Shown here piece after piece: positions 49,390 through 62,614 of a stretch of DNA of 64,000 nt. The notes below the pieces were generated by a model. The model made no database searches. It was given only the letters and a program-made list of their open reading frames with translations, and had not been told where the DNA came from. Location of the stretch: contig NC_133223.1 in assembly GCF_040436345.1 (NCBI RefSeq), forward strand, positions 5,147,847-5,211,846, read 5' to 3'. Each line of letters opens with the position of its first letter. Position 1 is the first letter of the stretch. The translations under genes were made by a program, and so were the position numbers. The DNA is from Pagrus major (taxonomy: Eukaryota; Chordata; Actinopteri; Spariformes; Sparidae).

Positions 49390-50600
49390 CCATAGTTTTT
49401 AAAAACATGTCCCATCCCAGAGGTCTTGAAATGTCTAAAACATTATGTGATGCAGTGTCACTTTTTACCAAATCATACAGGTGTGAACCTCTGACTGGCC
49501 AGTTGTTGACAATAATCTCTCCCTGATCCGTCCACGATATCAAATTTTTTGATCGGGTCACTGCATCCAAAACGTGTTCTGCGTTTTTCCTGCTTCTTTT
49601 AGGCATGTGATTCAAAACTTCTTCTATAATTACATCTTTTTTATAGTCATCTTCAATGCGAGTTGAGATATTTGTATTACTACTTTCACTGTCTGGCAAT
49701 GATAGAGTCAATACGTTTTTTTCACGTTCGTTCTGTTTTTCCAATGCCATGTATCGCTGTGGAATACCTGCATATTTTTTGGTCTTCTCATAAACATCTG
49801 TGTTAGGTAGTTTTAGCACGTCAATCATGACTTTTTTGACGTTCTGTTGCTGCTGTTTTAAGGTGTCCATTTGGTGTTGGGGAACCAGGAATATTTTGTG
49901 TGTGTGCTCCATTTCAACCCCTGTTAAAAAGACTGCCTATAAATGGAATAGCTGCTCCTAGTAGTGGTAATAAAAATCCTCCAGTCTGATTGATAGTCTT
50001 TTTCTTTTTTTTAAATTTTGACTTTTTTATCAGCTACTAGTCTGATGATTGTTTTCTTTTTTTCGGCTGTTTGTACAGTTTCAGTCAATGGGATGTTGCC
50101 GCTCATTACATTGAAAGCTATTTCACAGAGCGCATTAACAAAGTCTGCGCTTGCATTGCCTACAATAACCCTTCACACACTCGGCTTCAATTTATATAAC
50201 AGCTCAAACAGAGCCAGATTCCTTTGGATGCGATGACATTGTTACACCTTCTGCTTTTTAGAAATGTATGTATCTTAAGTAATCCAGCATCTTGGCTTTA
50301 TAATCAATAAGAATATATCCGTTGGCTGAGCTGGTGGCATCATTAAAGGCCTCTAAAAAATATTGGGTGTATAAACACATTATTAAACATATATTATGTG
50401 AAATAACCCTTGATGCATTTTCGAGAATGCTCTTGACAAAATATGTCTTCCCACAATTTGAAGGGCCGCTCACCACCAAACTAAATGGATGCTGTAGTCT
50501 GCAGTCAAACCCTGGGTCCGATCTAGTGTCCATAAGGAAGTGTGGTACAATTAGGCAACACCCCACGTTTGTTGTACACAACCTTAACCTTCTTCAACAC
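49390..50600 (-). mobile_element. Polinton (Maverick) fossil fragment
   Basis: Two minus-strand reading frames. The one at 50581-50258 contains a Walker A motif in SGPSNCGKTYFVK, typical of the Polinton packaging ATPase. The one at 49912-49286 resembles a conserved Polinton protein of unknown role (ISWTDQGEIIVNNWPVRGSH). Capsid, polymerase B and integrase genes are not seen. It is a broken fragment, bounded on its right by the BEL/Pao fossil. Confidence 0.65.
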
Positions 50601-53060
50601 TGTCTCACTCTCGAGATGGAACCTTTTTTTTGTTGTGTTTGATGGTTTCAGATATGGTCATCATGTAGATCTCCTTGAGGGCAGGTCTAGCTCCAACAAA
50701 GCTCTTTCCAGGATCCAACCACAGTTTCCTTGGATGCCCTCTCAGTGCTGTGAATCGTTGGTAGGCCAACAGGAAGCCTTCAGCTGACTGGTCACTGACG
50801 AGGTCTGTGTGCATAGCTCTGGACGCCATGCAGCAGAAGACAATTCCCCACACTTTGAGCTTCACCTTCTTTCTCACCTCATCCTTCACTTTGTAAGGTC
50901 CAAATAAGTCCACTGTTGTGTACTCGAATGGATTGGCTGGTGTTATTTGCTCCGACGGAAGGTCACTGATGATGATCTGCTGGCATCTTCTGGCCTTGGC
51001 TTTCCTGCATGTCACACAGTTGTCAACAATCTTTTGAGCTAGTTTCCGGCCTTTTACCACCCAGGCTTTCCTTCTCATCCGGAGGAGTGTACCTGCAATT
51101 TCTTCATGATTTGCATTGTGGGCTTCTTGAGCTAGGACAGTGGATGTCCATGATGTGCAAGGCAAGATTGGTACTGCAGTTTTTTCATCATTAAAGATTT
51201 TGAATCTTCCTCCACAGAGCAAAAGTCCAGTGTTTTCATCTCTGACCACAGCAAGTCTGTTGAGTGTGGTGTCTGGAAAGGTTACCTCCTCTTGAGCTGC
51301 AAGGAAGAGATCCCTGAGTGCATCTTCACACTCCCTGACGGCAAGTGCAGCTTCTTTTGCTCTGTACTTGATCTTTTGGGCTGAAGGAATTTCCTCCCCC
51401 TTTGGCTTACTTGTGGCTGAGGTTCTGGCCAGCACTTTTCTCCACTTTGTGGCAGCTCTCCACACCCAGGCAATGACTCTGGTCAGCTTGGTTAAACTGC
51501 TGAACTTGCTGATGTCAAGGATTTTTCCCACTGCAGAACCAGCAGGTGGTCTCCGGACTTGGATTTGGTGTTCTTCTCCACTAGGGCTGCTTTGCAGGTC
51601 CTTGCTTTGGTCAGTTTTGACCGAAGCAGAGGTTGGAGACATTTGCATTGCAGTGGCAGATGGGGCATGTTGGTTTCTTTCCATCTGTGCTCAGGTCAGT
51701 GCTGCTGCAAAACATTTCCTTTGTAGCTTGTTTATACCTTCTTTGGCATATGCAGCGACTTCTTTGGCTGACTTTGTCGGCCACTCTTTCACAGGTCGCT
51801 TCAGAAACTCTAGTCCATTTTGCCACACAGAGTCCTCTTTGAGGTCTTCTGGGGTTGCTCCTCTTGTTATGAGGTCAGCAATGTTCTGCTCACCTGGAAT
51901 CCACCTCCAGTCTTCAACTGACGTGGACTTCTGGATCTCTCCCACCCTATTTGTGAAGAAGGTCTGGTACCCATAGCTGTCTCTTTGGATTGCTCCTAGC
52001 ACAGTTTGACTGTCCAGCAGATGGAACCAACATTGCATTCGACTGTGCTTTTCGATGTATCTTCTGAGTCTTGCAGCGAAGACAGCATCACAGACCTCAG
52101 CCTTCACTGGTTCTCCCTTTTGGTCAAGTGGCGTGAGCTTTGCTTTGGACTCGACAAGCCGGACCAGGATGCCTTGCTCAGTCTCCCATCTGAAGTATGC
52201 AACAGCTCCATAGGTCTGGTCGCTTCCATCGGAGAATGTTATTCCCCAGGGTACTCCAATCCTTTTAACTGGTGTGAGGCTTCTGTGGAAGGTGATTTGG
52301 TTGAGGTGTGTGTATTCCTCAAACAGGTGGATGGCTTTGTTTTGCCTCCATACAAGCTAGCCACTTGGCTAAGCAGTTGTCTTCTAGTCAGTGGGTTTGG
52401 AGTTTTTTTCTCTCACCTCTTCTCCAAGGCCCTTCTGGCTTCAAGTTTGTTGCCGAATGCTCTCAGGTCCTTTACTCTGCCTTCCAGGCATGCTGTCTGA
52501 TCATGTGGGATCCATTTTTCCCAGTCTTTCAGGCTTGCAATTGCATCATGGATAAGCCTCTTCGCTCCTTCCAGCTGCAGTTCATAGCCGTCCCTATTGA
52601 TAGTAGTGATGGGGCTTGCATGAGCTCTGTCACAGGCTACTTCTGCTTCTTGGATTGCACAGTTTACCTCATCTTCACCATATCTTGGCCAGAGGTTGGA
52701 TTGGACTGCTTTCCGGATTTCATCCAGTGTCGTGTCACACTTTGCCATTGTCTTTTCAAGCTCAGCCTGCTGGTGCTTGTCGAGCTCGACTTCTTCACCC
52801 TCATCGGTTTCAGCTTCAATGTCTGCCAGTAGGCCAGCCCTGTATTCATCATTTGCATTGCTGAAATGCCTTGCCAGGGAACTGAGCTTGCTGAACTCCT
52901 CCTGTAGTTCATGCTTGACCATGCTACCTGCAGCTCTGCTCAGGTAGTTGGCTTGCTTGCTGAAGGCAGTTTTAGCTAAGGTCCTCTCTTGCTTCAGTTG
53001 CTTGACTGTTCCCAAGAGTTTCCTTCGCCATGGTGAAGAGTTTCCAGTCAATTCTTCCTT
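50600..53060 (-). mobile_element. BEL/Pao LTR retrotransposon fossil
   Basis: Minus-strand parts in order from 53051 down: a gag-like N-terminal coiled-coil region (53051-52413), an RNase H-like part (about 52107-51700) and an integrase with zinc-binding and core segments (about 51684-50605; CVTCRKAKARRC and FEYTTVDLFGPY). This order is that of BEL/Pao elements. The element is broken and incomplete. I could not identify a pair of LTRs; the AT-rich flank at about 53060-53500 might include one. Its left edge abuts Polinton sequence, which suggests insertion into or next to it. Confidence 0.7.
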
Positions 53061-53499
53061 CCTTTGCGGGACAACTCAAGGACAACTCAATTCCTCTTAT
53101 TCTTTGATTTTATTTTCTTGAAGATGGTTTTAGGTTTGATGGTTTCAACGGACATAAACAGAATAATGGAATAGGTTGATAACCTTGAAGATAAACAGAA
53201 AATACATGCATTAGTCTCAAATAAATTCCAATAAACACTAATAAACACTTCCCTTAAAGTATTTCTAAAGAACAAATGTTAACATTTACTTGAATCTCAA
53301 AGCAAACAAAGTCATTCAAATTAACTTAGGATCTCAAAACAGCGATTAAAGTAACAATCCTACAGTTTAGTTTATATAATACTTAAAGTAACATCATACT
53401 TAACTATTAAGTTCACATTAAAGTTTCAATAAAGTACATAAACTTAAATTAGCATAAGCAAAATTATCCAAATTAAATTGCATTACTCATCATCCACAC

Positions 53500-54640
53500 T
53501 CAAAGTTGTTTTTTCGTACCAGTTGCGCCCTCTGATTGATCAGGAGCTGTGGTCGTGTCTTGTTTTCAGGAGCAGGTGAGAGGGCTAACTGAGCAACCTC
53601 CAAACATTTCATGCCATGCTTTCCAATGGGTGCACAGGTGAATATGGTCCCTCTAGGAGCACGTGCTGAGAGTTTGGGTTCCACCAACTCTTTTGCGTGT
53701 GGTCGCCCTCTGCAGGTTTGGAGTGCATCTGAGTGTATCTTGTGGATGTGCTCAATGAATTGGGATTTGACACAACACTTTGTGAACGTAACATTACAGA
53801 GAATAGAGGGGAAAAAAAAGAGAGCGAACCGGAGTCTCTTGCGAGTAGCCTACTGAATTTACAGAGCGTTGTCCTGAATTTAACCACACAGGGACACACC
53901 CTCAGTGATTTCCTTTAAAATCCAATACCAAGAGAAAATGGGCTGGTATTGCTGATACCAATATGGTACTGATATTTTGTACAAAAGCTTAATAAGTTAA
54001 AGCTTAAGTTAAAAAGTGAATTTTGCCCATAGATACATTCGCTCTCTTTCTGTAATGGATAATGCCTGCCGATGCCAAAGGACTGTGATTAAAGTCTCAC
54101 CCTAGCAGCACCTTTCCCTCCTCTTCTTCAGACCATTGCTGCACTACCTCACCATATTCAGTATTGTGATTAAATCCGATGCTTAACAAGGTTTGTTGTG
54201 TTGCCACAGTACCTCACAGTCCTCCCACACACATCACATACAGCAGCACTGCTGCTCTGAGAAATGAAAAAGCTCCAGATGTTTGCATATGACTATGACA
54301 GGCAGAAGTAGAAGTAGTTCCTAAGTGGGTGTTATTTAGACTTAACCTTGGTGATAATGTAGTTACCTTGTCCCTGTTAATGATAAAATACACATTTACC
54401 CCAAATTACCTTGTTTAGATATCAATCTTTTAATATGATTCTAGAACAGAAACATTTGGGATCTGAAGTTGATTTTTCTGTGTTGATCCGCACACCACTA
54501 TTCAGAGCTAGCTAGACCCCAAGTGTATCAAAGTATTGTGTGAGGTAAAATAAGTTTGAGAACTGCAAACATGATTGCCACTCATAAATGAATTCCTAAA
54601 CATTCCTAAACAAGTTCAATCAGGAAGACTATCTTTTCAT
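53500..54640. other. Unassigned sequence between two retroelement fossils
   Basis: No gene recognised. It may contain the outer end of the BEL/Pao element or of the Polinton, but no terminal repeats were identified. Confidence 0.35.
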
Positions 54641-54649
54641 TCACTTCTC

Positions 54650-56010
54650 TCCCTGCTCCCTCCAGTCACCTGACATGGGCGTTTCTGGAGAATGCCTCAG
54701 CCTCATGTTCTGTGGCCATCACCGCCATCCAGGCCTCAATGCGGCAGTCAGCCCTGTCATCTACTCAGCCCTCTACAACCTCACTGGTCGGAGTCACTCA
54801 GCATTCTCTGGCCTCAGCTGTCCCAGCTCCTCCTCTAGGTAGGCAATACATTCCTCAGGCCCCAAACATATCCCCCAAGCTAAGGTAAAAAATTCTCCAA
54901 GGTAAAGACATCAACCTAGTCCGTCTCATCCTGCTTTCCCCCGAGTGCAATAGAGCCATCGCCACTGGGGAAAATATCGCGGCAATATTTAAGTCTGCAG
55001 ATGCCTGACTAAAAAGTTTCTTATCGCTTCCTGCATTTACTGTGATGTCATCTGCTCCATTTTCTCTGAAAGAAAGCAGGAACCACATGCCTATTAAGCC
55101 CTCATCAGTGACCTTAATCTCAAATATGGGAAAAACATATTCTACCTGTAACATAAAGCATTCTCCAGCAAAGCTGCGCTCTAACATCGCCCAATCTAAC
55201 ATCCAGCCTAAACTGGTCCATACTGACCCCTTCTCAAGCGCTAATAGCCTAATTCCACCTGAGCCCTTCTCTCTTCACTATGCCGCACCAATAATTAGAC
55301 ATGGCGTCTTCCATACTAAATCTCCTCAATCTCATTTCGCTAGATGAAGGCTGCCGCTCTAATTTGTGCTTCTGGTTACATCTGCTCGATTACTGGAATG
55401 GCATTACTTTTTTCTATGACGAGCTCGTGCATTCCTACGATTCGCTGATGTTTGTCACAGATGCTGCTCCATCCGTGGGTTTTGGGGGGTTCTTTCAAGG
55501 GCAGTGGTTCGCAAGTTGCTGGCCACCTTCCTTCTGTCACGGTCCTACTGTGGCAGTCAGGGTTTTTGTTGTTTTTTGTGTTATCCCTGTCTGCCTTCCC
55601 TCCTCCCTTCTACATCTTAAACATTCCAAGTGTGGAGGCGCTTGCTCTGTAGTTGTGGCTTGCACCGATTCCACATTCTGTCCCTTCAAATCCATGATTA
55701 AATACCTGCATATTAGACCTAACACTAGCCCCTTCTCTCCATAATTCCTTAACCCAGGGAATACCCCTTTATCAAAAAAGTGGTTTAATCATCATTTAAA
55801 GCAAGTTCTTATCAAATGCAACCTACCCCCTCCGCTCTATTCAGGGCATTCATTTAGGATAGGTGCTGCTAACTCTGCCGCCAACCAAGGCAGTTCATCA
55901 GCCTCCCTGCAAAAACTTGGGCGTTCGTCATCATCTGCCTACACTTCCTTCATTCGCCCTGATATCAACATTGTTCTCTCAGATCAAAAATCGCCGAAGC
56001 CCTAATCCTC
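54650..56010 (+). mobile_element. DIRS-like tyrosine-recombinase retrotransposon fossil
   Basis: Plus-strand parts in order: a gag-like segment around 54880-55010, an RNase H/RT-type segment (VTDAAPSVGFGGFFQGQWFA at about 55470) and the tyrosine recombinase C-terminus at about 55840-56010 (SGHSFRIGAANSAANQG; then SSAYTSFIRPD). This set is diagnostic of teleost DIRS elements. It is decayed, with much of the element missing; no intact terminal repeats were seen. Confidence 0.7.
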
Positions 56011-56339
56011 CAGTAAGACAAGCATGCAACTGGTGGTGGTGCTCACGGTATTTTCAGTCACTAACAATGTTCATCATGGTTTTTACCGAAAATCATTGCA
56101 CATATTTAAATAACTAAATATCATATTTCAATTCCTTTGGTGGGGATGTCATCCCACTAACATTCAGTCTGGTTTTCATGACTCATTTATTTCGTTTTGT
56201 ATCATGATCGACATGTCTCATGCATCATAATGTTAATTTATGTCTGGTTGTCGGACTGTATTCTGTTTGAATATTATTTGTTTGCCTGTTGTCCTTAATT
56301 TTCATTGTCACGTGACTTTAATTTGTGTTTAGGACTGTA

Positions 56340-56600
56340 CGTTGAACGTTTAATCATTTATTCAGATTCATGGTCTTCGTGACCTCACACATCTTTATGA
56401 AATTTTCCAACTGGCCGTCAGACCTTAATTTCTTCTAGTCACCCGGACTTATTATTTTCGTCGACCCACAGGCCTTAATTTCTGTTGGTCTTATGACTTT
56501 TGTTTCTGTTTGGTCCTTATGTGACCGTTTATTTATTTGTTCACATTCATGGTCTTCGTGACCTCATACATCATTCATGATATATGCACTTTATTTCTGT
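56340..56600. repeat. Direct repeat of about 180-bp period
   Basis: TTCATGGTCTTCGTGACCTC occurs at about 56368 and again at about 56547, with further shared words (TTTATT, CATCATT/CATCTTT) around each. It lies just 3' of the DIRS-like fossil and may be part of it. Confidence 0.5.
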
Positions 56601-56869
56601 TTATCATTGTCCTAATTTTTGTTTGGTTGCATGACCTTTTATTTCAGTCGGGTCCTTGCTGACCTTTAATCATGCTGATCATTTCGTAAGCATCGAGTTC
56701 TATGCAGGGGGGCAGATCATAATATTTATATCTTTCTTCCCAGCCATGCATGTCTCTATTTAATACTGTTATGCTTCTTTTGCTAGAAATTTGTCTGTGC
56801 AGTAAGGTAAGTATTGATATGCATAAAAAAATTAGTGCCTGTCGTTCTTTTCTATTCTTCACTTTTCTT

Positions 56870-58490
56870 TGGGGGGTTTCTTATTCTACGCACAGCTTCA
56901 TCACCCCCCAAAAAATTTACTTCATCACGATGGAGTCTAACCACCAATGACTCTCATTCTCTTTGTACACATGGCAATAAATCTTTATGTCCATTCAAAA
57001 AATTATGAGTCTCTCCTGATTTAACTGGTTTCCAGCAAGTTGATTAATTTCTAAAGGTGTCGATATACTGTATAAGCTACCACAACAATGACATAGTAAA
57101 CTTGGTATAATCTACAGTTCCCCAACATTAATACTAATTCTATCTGTGCAATATTCTTCTTAGTCATGCAATATGTGCAGACACCAGAAAACAGCTTCAT
57201 CTGGCTCCCAAAGACTAAGCATCTGTGAAACATCAGTCACTCTGTCAGGTTCTTCTCTCTCTTCTCTCTCTATCTGTTGCATGGTAAGCCTGTGGTTATC
57301 TGTATATCTGAGCTTTTCCTGCCAGCCTCAACAAACATGTACACCTGATCAGAAGTACATTCTGTATTTCAGCAAATACACAACACATACTTAACTTGTG
57401 GCAAGACAAGAAGCTCATCTAATGCTTATATTTTAAATCTATTGCTCTACCATGAATTTTGTATACTCAAAGATAATCCAGCAACTTTACAGTGGAGGAT
57501 GAATATGTTTTACAAAAGGAAATGGTTCATAAAACTCTTGTGATTTCCACAAAATGGCCATATTATCTTCTAAACGCTGGGGAACTAGAAAAACAAATTG
57601 CTGTACCTTTCCCATTATGTGTCACAATGCAAACGTGGCTGATGGGCGTGCGTGGCTCTCTCACACTCTATTGGAGTACAAACATTGTAATGTTAATCAA
57701 TTGTTTTGAATGTCAGCCTTTTTAAAGTTCTAGTACTGCCTCCAAATGACAAAAGATTGATATGTTTTTGCGTGTCAGAGTGACAGAGTTTATAACAAAC
57801 TGAATATCTTGTTGTAAAAAGAAAAGTAGAATCAATGCTGAAAATATTTAGCCTATTAACATATACATGTGTAAATCAGTGACATGAATTACTTTGTACA
57901 GTACATATATAATAATATGGTCAACATCAAGTGTTTAGAAATATAAGGAAATATGACTGTGCTTGAAAAAAGTAAGCAGGTGTTATTCTATATGATGCTT
58001 TTCTTTTTTTCCAGTTATTCAAAATGAATATTTTTGCACTTATGTGACTTACTATGGTACAGTAAGGCTTGCTGTCTGCCTTGTGACAGGACGACCAACA
58101 TTGTTGCCTGGGAAATGAAACACTTTGTTTAGAACCACCTAATAAAAAATGTATGCTATACTTTTATTTTCCAAACCTACATGTTATATTGTAATTACTG
58201 AGTGTGCCTTAAATGTTTGTTACTTATTGACCTCCTGATTGAATTTAATGTCAAGAGGCCACCATGTGCCATGGAGGACTTTGTTGTCAGTCTTCCTCAA
58301 AGTATCCCTCTAGTTGGAAGTCAGTTATCAAACTGATACTTTATCTGTTATTGATAAACATAAACAGTATGTAGGCTTTTCAGATTTGAAGCAAGTAATG
58401 AAACAGAACATTCTGTATCCATGTTGTTTAAATAAATAACCTTTTTGTGTGTTTAAGGCCACTTAGTGATAAGTAACAGAGGAATTCATT
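56870..58490. other. Spacer downstream of crystallin gene 7
   Basis: No gene or repeat recognised. Confidence 0.45.
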
Positions 58491-58509
58491 TAAAAGACAA
58501 TCACAAGAT

Positions 58510-59341
58510 TTTATTTAAAATCTTGCCTTTATACATTTGTGCTTTAATAACAGGAATCCATGATGCGCCTCATGCTCATGAACCTGGTGCCACTCATGCC
58601 CATGTCCCTGAAGCTCCTGTACTCTCCGGGCCTCAGGTACATCATCTTGCCTCTGTATTGGGGCTGCTCGTACATCAGCCAGTGGCCGTCCATCACGTTG
58701 CAGGACTGGCATTCGTTCATACGGTAGCGGTCCATCATGTTGTCACAGTCGTCCATCAGCTCATGCATCTGACCACCGAAGTTCTCCCTCTCGTAGATCC
58801 TCATCCTGAACTGGCCTCTGTGCTGTAAATTGAAATGAGTGAGAATGAGCCATTGAAATCCTTCTTCAAATACCGTTATTTGCTTTCACCAGGTTCAATA
58901 TTTTTCATACATGGAAGGTGTAATTTCAAATGAACAGGAAATAGTGAGTAACAGTACCATGGGGATCATGCGGCAAGACCTGATGCAATCACTCATGCCC
59001 ATACGCTGGTAGTCAGAGTACTCTCCCCTCCTGGCAAAGAACTGGTTTCCCATGTAGTTAGTGCGGTCGTAGACCATGAAGCAGCCGCTCTCCACCCTGC
59101 AGGAGTGGCACCTGCTCAGGTAGGAGGACATGTCAGCGCAGTCGCTGCTGGTCTCATAGGAACGACCCTGGAAGTTCCTGTCCTCGTAGAAGATGATCTG
59201 AAAAAAAAGAAGAAGCCATTAGGATGACACCACAGTGTAGTACAGCTTGTATACAGTACAAATTATTTTTTTTTCTATATATATCATATTAAACTAAATA
59301 TGTATGGAATCAAAAGCTACAGCTGTACACACCTTGCCCAT
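58510..59341 (-). CDS. crygm2: Gamma-crystallin M2-like, minus strand
   Basis: Exons on the minus strand: 59341-59333 (MGK), 59197-58958 and 58822-58544, 175 residues. The motif [20 protein letters not shown] and the C-domain [18 protein letters not shown] identify the gammaM2 group of zebrafish and carp. About 23 residues are methionine; the only tryptophan is in GHW, and FRDMGM replaces FRDWG. Exon 2 is one codon shorter than standard (QRMGMSDC). Poly(A) signal AATAAA (complement of 58510-58515) lies just past the stop. Which of the many M2 paralogues it is cannot be told. Confidence 0.92.
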
Positions 59342-59465
59342 GGTCATGGCTACTGTTAATACTGTTTTGGCTCAAAATGACTGCACAATGTCTTGATGTA
59401 TCCCTGCAGCTTTTATACCTGACCTGGCACCAAAAGGATACATGACCCTATTGTTCAAATTCCTG
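59342..59465 (-). promoter_or_regulatory. Proximal promoter of crystallin gene 7
   Basis: On the minus strand TTTGAACAATA (59459-59449) precedes the TATA box TATAAAA (59417-59411) by 42 bp. This is a Sox-type site in its canonical ACAAT form. Confidence 0.7.
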
Positions 59466-59469
59466 ACAG

Positions 59470-60940
59470 CGCAACATGGAGCAGAGGCCCCCGTGTACTG
59501 TTCAATTCAAAGTGACCTTCAACAGATCATGATTTGCGGTGGTTGCATTTGTGAGAAGAGGCCCCGCTTTGTATTGTCTTTGCTGCTGAATAATAGAGAC
59601 TGTGTTGTCCACAAACATACCTTTACGTTGAACGGCTTATGAAATATGTTACCTCTAGTCTGATGTTTTAATCAGTAAAATGTCTGTCTTATGTGTATAT
59701 TTCAGCATTTTTTTCGTATCTGTTTTAATCAGCCTCATTATTGTTTACAGTGAATTTCATGGTTTGGAATACTGATCTGCACACAAGACCAAAGGCCTCG
59801 TTTCTAAAAGTCTTCTTTGATTTATTCTTAAAACAATCTTTAAATCATTTGCAATTGTATGCATTTATTCATACAAATAGTTTAAAAACAAACTCTTTAA
59901 AAAGCCTTATTGTATTTTAAGCAGAAACAAACTTGTACATGTATGGATAGAGTACTTTATTGGTATGATAACATGTCAGAACAGCACAAATATCATAACA
60001 TAACAACATATCATAGCATAACATTTATTGGCAGAAAAAAACATTAACACAGGCAGCTGCATATCATCATGAGGAGAAAACAAACAAAAACAGACTTTAA
60101 TAAGTCTTTTCAAAGCTGACATATAATTGATCGCATTCCATCAGTCATTCTGTTCTATAGTTGAAAACACGTCATCAATAAACTGTATTTACTCACACTT
60201 TTAAGTGATACCAATGAAGAGAGTATGTTTACGAATGGACTTCTGACTTTAATCCTTTATGAGCAACCAATTAGCAAGTCTTCATTAGTAACCACCTGAT
60301 TTCTTCTTTTATTTATTTTATCTCCAAAAGTAAAACTGACACAAATGCATTTGAAAATGTGTTTGAGGCAGTTGAAGGTTTTCTTCATGCTCTACAATAA
60401 TTTAGTAAAAAAAACCAACTAACTTCAATTCTATGGGTTTTTAAGGTGTGGAACGGTACACCATAATTGAAAAGGTTGTGAAGCAAATATTTCCTGAAAC
60501 ATTATGCTGATAATAAAATCAGATTTTTCATCATATAGGAGAGCCTTATCTGGTGACCATGGAACTATTACATTATCTCTGTGCCCATAGGGATTTCAGC
60601 TATCCTTCAAAGCTTATTGTTCACATGTGCAGGATTCATAGCAAGATTCCCCACACATATACAGGTACAGCACTTAAGAGAAGTGTCTTAATAAACCATA
60701 GTAAGGTTTAAACTTTAAATAATTTCTAACTTTGTTTTACAAAAAAAATAGTCAAAAATATAGTGTTGCTGCATACTGAGATGGACATGATGATGTATGA
60801 CAGATTTGTCGTATTCCTGGCTATGTTTCTTTGAAATTGTTTCTGCCCTCTAGTGTCAAAAAATACTGAAAGCAGCTTTAACCCAACATTAAGCTCATGA
60901 GGCAAGTGAATAGTGTTGCCTGTTAGCAATACCCACTTTA
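59470..60940. other. Spacer between the two minus-strand crystallin genes, left part
   Basis: AT-rich, no gene recognised. Confidence 0.45.
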
Positions 60941-60949
60941 CACTTTGGG

Positions 60950-61215
60950 TTTTCCTGCTCTGTCCTCAGGGACTTGGTTTGGGGACTGAAGGGATGCTGG
61001 TTGAAGACCCGCTTGGACCAGTCTAAACAGAGAGAGGACTGATAGCTGGAGAAGTGCCGGTTCACCCCCTGTGCACTGCTGGGGTACCCTTGAGCAAGGC
61101 ACCAAACCCTTAATTGCACCTTGAGCCTCATATGGGAAGCCCCCTTGCTGACACCTCTCCACTAATGCATGTGTATAGGTCCTGTTTGTGCATGTGTAAT
61201 AAATAAAGTACTTCT
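60950..61215. repeat. SINE relic
   Basis: GTTGAAGACCCGCTTGGACC, AGCTGGAGAAGTGCCGGTTC, CCCTTGAGCAAGGCACCAAA and AGGTCCTGTTTGTGCATGTG are words, in this order, of a widespread teleost SINE-type repeat. It ends in an AATAAATAAAG tail at about 61198. Confidence 0.6.
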
Positions 61216-61302
61216 TCATAATTTTATGCATCTTGGGCATATTGAAAAAATTGTGTAGATACAACAAGGTGAAATAAGTGGATAATTATTGTTTTATTGC
61301 TT

Positions 61303-61444
61303 AAAGGTCCTATTTGTAAGAAAAGTAGATTTTTGAGTCTCATTTCCAACTCACGAAGAAGTGATGCTTTGGGATGGCGGCTGACCCAACCAAAAAGTTG
61401 GGAATGAGATTCAAAAATGACATTTTCTTACAAATAGGACTTTT
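61303..61444. mobile_element. Palindromic MITE (GGTCCTATTTGTAAGAAAA ends)
   Basis: AAAGGTCCTATTTGTAAGAA is mirrored by TTCTTACAAATAGGACTTTT, and the symmetry continues inwards (GAGTCTCATTTCCAAC with GTTGGGAATGAGATTC). About 140 bp, no coding content. Confidence 0.8.
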
Positions 61445-61449
61445 AAACC

Positions 61450-62610
61450 ACTTGATGAAAAGCTAATGGCAATAAAATTATTGTTTACTATATCCATTTG
61501 GTGTATACTCTGGTTAGTTATTTGACACATTAAACTTATTTTTTTCATGTTTTTTGCAATAAACAATGAGCCTTAAGTTCCATCTTTCCACTGTCAGGAC
61601 TGAAATAATATCAACACTGTTGTTTCTTCACTCTTGTTTTAAACTAAAACTCCAGCTGTATTGTACAAATTGCTCCTTAAACTGCTTTTTGATTTTCTAG
61701 GAACAAGAAATTACTAACTGTGAAGACTACACAGCAATTAGTTCTCTTTGGAAGAGTATCCAGTTTTAATTCTATTGGTATTCCCTAATGGTAATGATAA
61801 TAATAAAAACAAGTGCTGTGAAGAATACTGCATTTATTGTTTAGGCTTCTTGAATATTGCCATCATGTTAAAGCCCAGTCCATATAAGGCAACTATTCAT
61901 TGGAGTCTACATGGTTTGCATACAAGTCCATATGTCTATGTGGTCTCTAATGTTGGGGTGACATGTGTGCTCCACACCACTCATGGATTGTGCCTTTAAC
62001 AACTGAACCAGCCAATGTTAAAATGCTTTAGAGAATCAAAAACTGTGATTTGCTTAGCCTGCAGTTGTTGAACTATTTATACCTCGCGGTATGTGATATT
62101 TTATTTAAAAAATAATTCCATATCTCTAACTTAATGCTTTTATACTCAAAGCTACACTTTAAAATATCTGTATTTATTTTTAAAACCTGTAACAATGACA
62201 ACATCAGCCTAAACTATTTTACTACTGTTGTTTCAAATGTTTTTTTAAATCTACAAATACAACCTTAATCATAATGCATTTCTTTGTAACGACATGTTTA
62301 CTTTAATCTACAAGAGGATTACAGACATTTCCCCCCATTTTATATATTATGAAGAATATTTATTGATAACCAAGAGTTTCCCTCCCCACCCCTGGTGAAA
62401 ATATGAGGTCATAAATGACAACATTTGAGGTCTCTCTTCTACAGTATGATGTAGAGGATAATAGAACTGATCAATGAGCAACAACACTTACTCTTTATAA
62501 CTATACTTGTTCCATTTTTTTTTAAATCAAATTTTGCATTCACATTATACAAACACAAACACAATGAGTCAAATTAATAGATTACCAATATGCCATATTA
62601 AATATGAACT
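61450..62610. other. Spacer between minus-strand crystallin genes, right part
   Basis: No gene or named repeat recognised. Confidence 0.45.
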
Positions 62611-62614
62611 TTCT

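Noticed and set aside
51368-51976. 202-residue plus-strand ORF
   Set aside because: Antisense to the BEL/Pao fossil coding region.
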